A stretch of DNA of 23,629 nucleotides, taken from the NCBI GenBank assembly GCA_021029095.1, contig JAJOHG010000391.1, forward strand, positions 1 to 23,629. Direction: 5' to 3'. Each line of letters opens with the position of its first letter. Position 1 is the first letter of the stretch. A model generated the notes under the pieces. It was not told the DNA's origin. It saw only the letters and a program-made list of their open reading frames with translations, and ran no database searches. The stretch comes from Phellopilus nigrolimitatus (taxonomy: Eukaryota; Basidiomycota; Agaricomycetes; Hymenochaetales; Hymenochaetaceae). This document shows, piece by piece, positions 19,279 through 23,629 of this stretch. Made by a program: the position numbers and the translations under genes.

Positions 19279-21463
19279 ATGCTTTTCAAAGCCATCAATC
19301 TCGTGTTCCTGCTTGCAACAGCACTTTCCGCTCAAGGTCAGGGGCTTAGAGATGGGCGAGCTCACGGAAACATAGCACCGGCTCCGACCATACCAATCAT
19401 TGATATTGAGGCCGACGCTCCAGTGACGAGCCGGAATGGTACCGAGCTGCCGCCCTATAACACTACGTACTATTTCGATCAACTCATTGACCATAACAAT
19501 CCAAGTCTGGGCACCTTCAAGCAGCGCTATTGGCACACCTATGAATTCTATGAGCCCGGTGGTCCAATTATCCTGTTTACTCCCGGAGAAGCGAATGCTG
19601 CACGTAAGTTAGCTACCAATATTCTGACCCATCGAGTCCTAACGCCTTATCTTTGTATCCGAAAGCTTATACTGGTTATCTTACCAATGCAACTATAAAC
19701 GGTCTGGTTGCTCAGCAGCAAAACGGCTCCACGATTGTCTTAGAACATCGTTTCTACGGCCTTTCCAACCCGTATGACAATCTGAGTGTAACAAGTTTCA
19801 GAGTACACACAATTCAACAGGCGATCGACGACCTTGTCTATTTCGCTCAGAACGTGAAGCTCCCTATGCCCGATGGTAGCGACGTGACTCCTGACAAGGC
19901 ACCTTGGGTCCTCGTTGGAGGAAGCTATAGCGGTAAATTTCTATCATAAATACAACGTATGATTACTTCAAATGAGTAAAACCTCAGGTGCTTTAACGGC
20001 CTGGACGATGGTTAAGTAAGTCTTTTACGTGAATTAATTATGTTGTGCGTGGACGTATTTACCTTTTTAGCAAGCCCAACGTCTTCTTCACTGGCTACGC
20101 CTCATCGGCAGTGGTGGAGTCCATCACTGACTTCTGGCAATATTTTGACCCGATACGACAATTTATGCCTAAGAACTGCTCTGCGGATGTGCAAGCCGTC
20201 ATCGCATCCATAGATGCAATTTTTACTAGCGGTACGCAAACGCAGATCGACACACTTAAGAACAATTTCGGCCTTGGATCTATGAGCCACCTTGATGATG
20301 TAGCTGGCGCTTGTAAGACTTCCGGTTTTTTTTCGAAACGATGTAATTTGGCGCTCTGATTATGCTTGGCGGTTTTCAGTGCGAAATAATCTGTGGGATT
20401 GGCAAAGTCTTTCGCCAACCTCTGGGCCAGGCGCGCAGTTCTTCGACTTCTGTGATGCTCTCGAGGTAAAAAACGGTGTCTCTGCCAATGAAAGCGGATG
20501 GGGAGTTGAACACGCTTTGACGGCGTGGGGAGCTTACTGGAATGCATCATACTATGAATTCGGTAAGCTGTAGTTGTTCATTGTCATCTCTCCTTTTTTG
20601 TTGTGAGCTGACTTCTATACGCAGTTTGCGGCGACGAAGACGCTGAGTGCGCTTCCCTTCGTCTTTTATTTAATCATTTTATTGAATTCGATTAGAACCT
20701 GTTTAGGAACTTACAATTCGACCCAAGCGTACTGGACCAACACGACGTTTGTTGACCCACTTCTAATATCCTTTATTTTGAATTGATTTACTTTCAATAA
20801 CACTTATTCAATTTTAGCATCGACAATGCCGGGCGATCATGGGAGTGGATAGTGTAGGACAGCCGAAAGACTTTCCCAAGCGACTCGGACTAATGCTTCT
20901 TGCAGATGCAACGAGGTCGGGTTCTTCCAGGAAGGTGCTCCTATTGGGACGCCCACAGTAGTCACAAGGCTTGTTCAACCTGCTTATGATGAGGTTTGTC
21001 TGATCAATAATTCTGATATATTGTCATTGGAGATGATTAAAAACATTGCTTTTAAGCGTCAATGCACATACTGGTTCCCGGAGAAATTTAAAAATGCCAC
21101 ACCACCCGATGTTGCAGCTACTAACAAAGCCTATGATGGCTGGGACCTCAATGTCAACCGCTTGTTCTTTGCCAACGGACAACGTGCGTATTCTCTGCTG
21201 GAGGTCTTCACCGCTTTGAATATTGGCGTTGAATCTCTTTTTTTTTCTATACATAAGGCGATCCATGGCGCGATGCGACCGTCTCCTCTGACTTTCACAC
21301 GCGCCAGAGCACGAGCTCGCAGCCTATCGCTGTCGGTGATGGCTTCCATTGTTCCGATTTGAGCACTGCAGCTGGGAAAGTCGACACGACGATTCTCGCT
21401 GTCCAGGAAAAGGCGCTCGCCTTGATGAAGACCTGGCTCAGCACATGGAGTCCGACAAAGTGA
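19279..21463 (+). CDS. Secreted serine peptidase of family S28
   Basis: Eleven exons give 525 residues: 19279-19603, 19666-19932, 19988-20015, 20071-20312, 20380-20562, 20625-20660, 20707-20746, 20818-20853, 20906-20993, 21057-21183 and 21258-21463. Residues 1-20 (MLFKAINLVFLLATALSAQG) are a clear signal peptide. Family S28 (lysosomal Pro-X carboxypeptidase, DPP7 and fungal prolyl-type peptidases) uses a Ser-Asp-His triad. Candidates are Ser195 in GGSYSG, Asp459 in RDPW and His488 in DGFHCSDL. Conserved framing motifs are YFDQLIDHNN, FKQRYW, GGPIILFTPGEA, VLEHRFYG and FFANGQRDPW. At least ten N-glycosylation sequons and several cysteines fit an extracellular or vacuolar enzyme that cleaves after proline or acts on peptide ends. 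The length is normal for the family. The intron at 20661-20706 has a poor donor (gtcttt) and the adjacent residues are slightly atypical, so that joint is the least certain. Small exons of 28-40 bases are confirmed by family motifs. Confidence 0.95.
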
Positions 21464-22144
21464 CGAGTGCGCCATGATGACCCTATGAGCGGCCCGGCCG
21501 TGAATGCGTGGCTCGGAGCAGGCATTGTCGTAGTCTCATGTTCGGAGATAGAATGATATAATTGTATAGACCCGAAGTTTTATTGTGTTTTGTTCTGGGT
21601 TAGCGCAGTGATCCTAGGGATGATGTACCCTGACGCGAGTTGACCGGCCCTGAAGCCATAACACGCGTTGTTTCGATGTGTTTGTGCGATATCGCAGGGA
21701 CGCGACGGTCGTTATAGCTACCGATAGCTTTCTCGAGTCCTTTCAACACCTCCGACCATAAATTCGCCTCCGTCAGAGAGCACACTAGGATTATTGCCGC
21801 CAACCTAAGCACTCAGTTTGGTCACTACTAATTTACTTTTCCATATTCCTGAGAAACGTTCCTCGGCAAACAACATAGTTTTAAAGCGACACGAAGAACC
21901 GGCAACAGACTCCATCATGACTCGGGAGTGATTCTACTTGGTTTTTGCACCATTTCTGATGTGTGGAGATGTACTGTGCTTATAGATTTTTCAACTACAA
22001 CAAACTTTGCAATTTGCTGTCTCGAATCTGGACAATCGGTGTCAGCTTGGACATCGCTTATATGATGATATCCTCCAGTCACAGGTTTGGGGCACAAATT
22101 TCAGACATGCATCATTTGTCAGCGCTGCAATTCTACACATTTCG
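21464..22144. other. Convergent 3' spacer between the S28 and methyltransferase genes
   Basis: The interval lies between the stop of the plus-strand S28 gene and the stop of the minus-strand methyltransferase. No supported gene or repeat was seen. Short open frames (21600-21812 minus and 21963-22181 plus) have no motifs. Confidence 0.45.
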
Positions 22145-23186
22145 TCAAGCTTTTCTAGCACAAACAATGCGATATGCATAGTATTGCCCCTCTCCTTCTT
22201 CCCATTCCCTTTCAAGTTTCTTCAGCGACTCTTCGAATGCCTTCTCCGAACTGAATATTTCTGCCCTCAGGAAGGCCGGCTTCATGCCTCTAAGTGCGCC
22301 CAACGTATTCGCTGTACCAAGCTGTCCCGCTCTCCCTAACGCGCTTCCCGCAGGTGCGAGTTTCGTTTCCGTCGTGACATCGCTGAATCCCGCCTCTTTG
22401 AGCATCGTAGGCAGCCTTTCCCCACAATCTATCATGAGGCCTTTGATGCCGTAGATGTCTTTGCACAGCATCGCCCAGCGCTTGGCTTCTGGGCCTCCGT
22501 TGGCCCAGGACGGTAGATCCAGCTCGACGAACTGGGCGTGGGCACCTGGCTTCATGACCCTGAAGATTTGTGCCAGTGCAATAGGCCATTCGCTTGCTAA
22601 GATCCCGCCGACGAGAAGACGCTGATTTACTAGATCAAAGTATTCTGTCCATTCGAGAGGAAGTTCCGTCATCGAACCAACAAGGAAGTGCACATTGGAC
22701 GGATATGTGCTTGGAAATCCCTTGAGCGACACGTCGACTCCATGAAGATTGACTCCGTTTGGTACCTCCATAGAGAGGTCCAAAAGCCATGCGCCTACGG
22801 TATGATATTAAAACTTTCGCTTGAAACTTGAGTGCACCCGCTTGCTCACCTGAGCCAGTTCCAGCATCAAGAACACATCCATTGGGCCCGAGTCGAACGG
22901 ACTCGTCGATGATGAGTCGCCATCGCACACTATCTCCCTCAAGTATTCGTGCTGGCTACCAGTCTTCACGCTCGATCAGTCCCATGTATCTTCGTGGATA
23001 AGTCATTCGCACTCACCTCGCCAATTCTGACTGCTCTCTAGATAATACATAGTTACCGTCAGCATCTCGATTGTCGTTCGTCATTTCCAGATCCTCAGTG
23101 CCTGGATGTGAGGTTCGTTGTTGTCTGAGGAGTGAGTTTTCTTCAAGCTGCGGCAAGATGGCTCTCACGGATTCTATCTTGTTCAT
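22145..23186 (-). CDS. SAM-dependent methyltransferase with a one-base frameshift
   Basis: Three exons are recognisable: 23186-23017, 22955-22850 and 22794-22145, about 308 residues if read through the shift. Exon 1 ends in YVLSREQSELA. Exon 2 opens with QHEYLREIVCDG, then continues one frame over as RLIIDESVRLGPNG and the SAM-binding motif I, VLDAGTGSGAWLLDL. Motif I-II spacing (GVDVS) and FDLVNQRLLVGG, IFRVMKPGAHAQFVE are typical of class I methyltransferases of the UbiE/LaeA-like type, abundant in agaric secondary metabolism. Exon 2 is 106 bases, but phase continuity requires 107, so one base is missing near 22917-22921. No intron or alternative ATG repairs this. Either the gene is recently inactivated or the sequence has an error; everything else looks functional. 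The substrate is unknown. The start ATG at 23186 is the only one upstream in frame with exon 1. Confidence 0.8.
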
Positions 23187-23629
23187 CGTGATTCAAATCA
23201 AATTGTCCAAAACTTTTGATGCTTTCCTTTTACACTGTTTCAAATCAAGTTAAACGATTATTTACACCACTGTTAAGGTCTTTGCATTAATTTAGAAGAG
23301 GGTACGTGCCTCCGGATTTTTGAATAAATAAATAACGTTATAAAAATGACAAGCAAGGGCCAATACATTCGTCTGTATTTACATTCGAACCAGTCTAGGT
23401 TCGACTTCTAATGCCGAAATAGGTACAAGTTGATCTGCCTTCTTAATGGCATGGGGATCACGCAACTGAGATACTCTACCAGACGGCTGATTCGAAGTAC
23501 ATGTACGTTCAAGCATTACACAAAGCTGACCAGCACTCGAGTCGAGTCAAGCCGAAGTCGTCAACTCGAGTCCGCTCGTAAAAGTACGAAGCTCGCACAT
23601 ACCGTCCCAAAGCTCGAGTCAGGCTTCGA
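23187..23629. other. Upstream region of the methyltransferase gene, right edge of window
   Basis: No gene is supported. An AT-rich patch (about 23320-23350) lies about 150 bases upstream of the methyltransferase start. Near the edge, three copies of CTCGAGTC are clustered, described separately. Confidence 0.4.
23536..23620. repeat. Cluster of CTCGAGTC octamers
   Basis: Identical octamers CTCGAGTC begin at 23536, 23565 and 23613, with a related GTCGAGTC overlapping the first at 23541. Each contains the palindrome CTCGAG. The spacing is irregular. They could be binding sites in the upstream region of the methyltransferase or of a gene beyond the edge, or the edge of a longer repeat that is not visible here. 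Confidence 0.4.

Noticed and set aside
21600..21812. 70-codon open frame on the minus strand in the S28-methyltransferase spacer
   Set aside because: It shows no motif and no extension by splicing, and lies in the expected 3' UTR region of two convergent genes.

Overview
The window looks like nuclear DNA of a mushroom-forming basidiomycete (Agaricomycetes). The genes are split by many introns of about 50-65 bases with GTNNGT/YAG ends and CTRAY-like branch sites. Exons are often only 16-40 bases long. Pyrimidine-rich leaders precede several start codons, and the protein families are typical of this group. No rRNA, tRNA, CRISPR array, or intact transposon was recognised. Exon models were joined by hand from splice signals and frame continuity, without a homology search.

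Layout, left to right. (1) 509-748, minus: first exon of a RhoGEF (Dbl-homology) gene that runs off the left edge. (2) 749-4372: gene-poor stretch with a strong TATA box at 3134 but no convincing gene. (3) 4373-6043, minus: decayed gene for a leucine-rich, F-box-like protein; protein-like sequence hops between frames, while its last introns are still recognisable. (4) 6679-9761, minus: five-exon gene for a 955-residue protein with three RRM domains (Nam8/Ngr1/Csx1 type), with a TATA box and CT-rich leader upstream. (5) 11564-13104, minus: eight-exon stomatin/SPFH gene, 358 residues. (6) 14415-16017, plus: ten-exon EVE-domain (THYN1-like) gene, 323 residues, with an apparent GC-AG intron and an ATF/CREB-like palindrome upstream. 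(7) 16334-17393, minus: a self-consistent six-exon model for an unrecognised protein of about 242 residues, convergent with the EVE gene. (8) 17394-19278: mostly non-coding. (9) 19279-21463, plus: eleven-exon gene for a secreted S28 serine peptidase, 525 residues, with visible catalytic Ser, Asp and His. (10) 22145-23186, minus: three-exon SAM-dependent methyltransferase with a one-base frameshift just before the SAM-binding motif. (11) 23187-23629: non-coding right edge with short CTCGAGTC repeats.

The genes do not form an evident pathway or cluster. They cover signalling (RhoGEF), RNA binding, membrane scaffolding (stomatin), a nuclear modified-base reader (EVE), extracellular proteolysis (S28) and small-molecule methylation. 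I found no convincing new multi-gene system. The most useful observations are the two broken genes (LRR-type and methyltransferase), the GC-AG intron, the orphan six-exon gene, and the very long or broken first intron of the RhoGEF gene.
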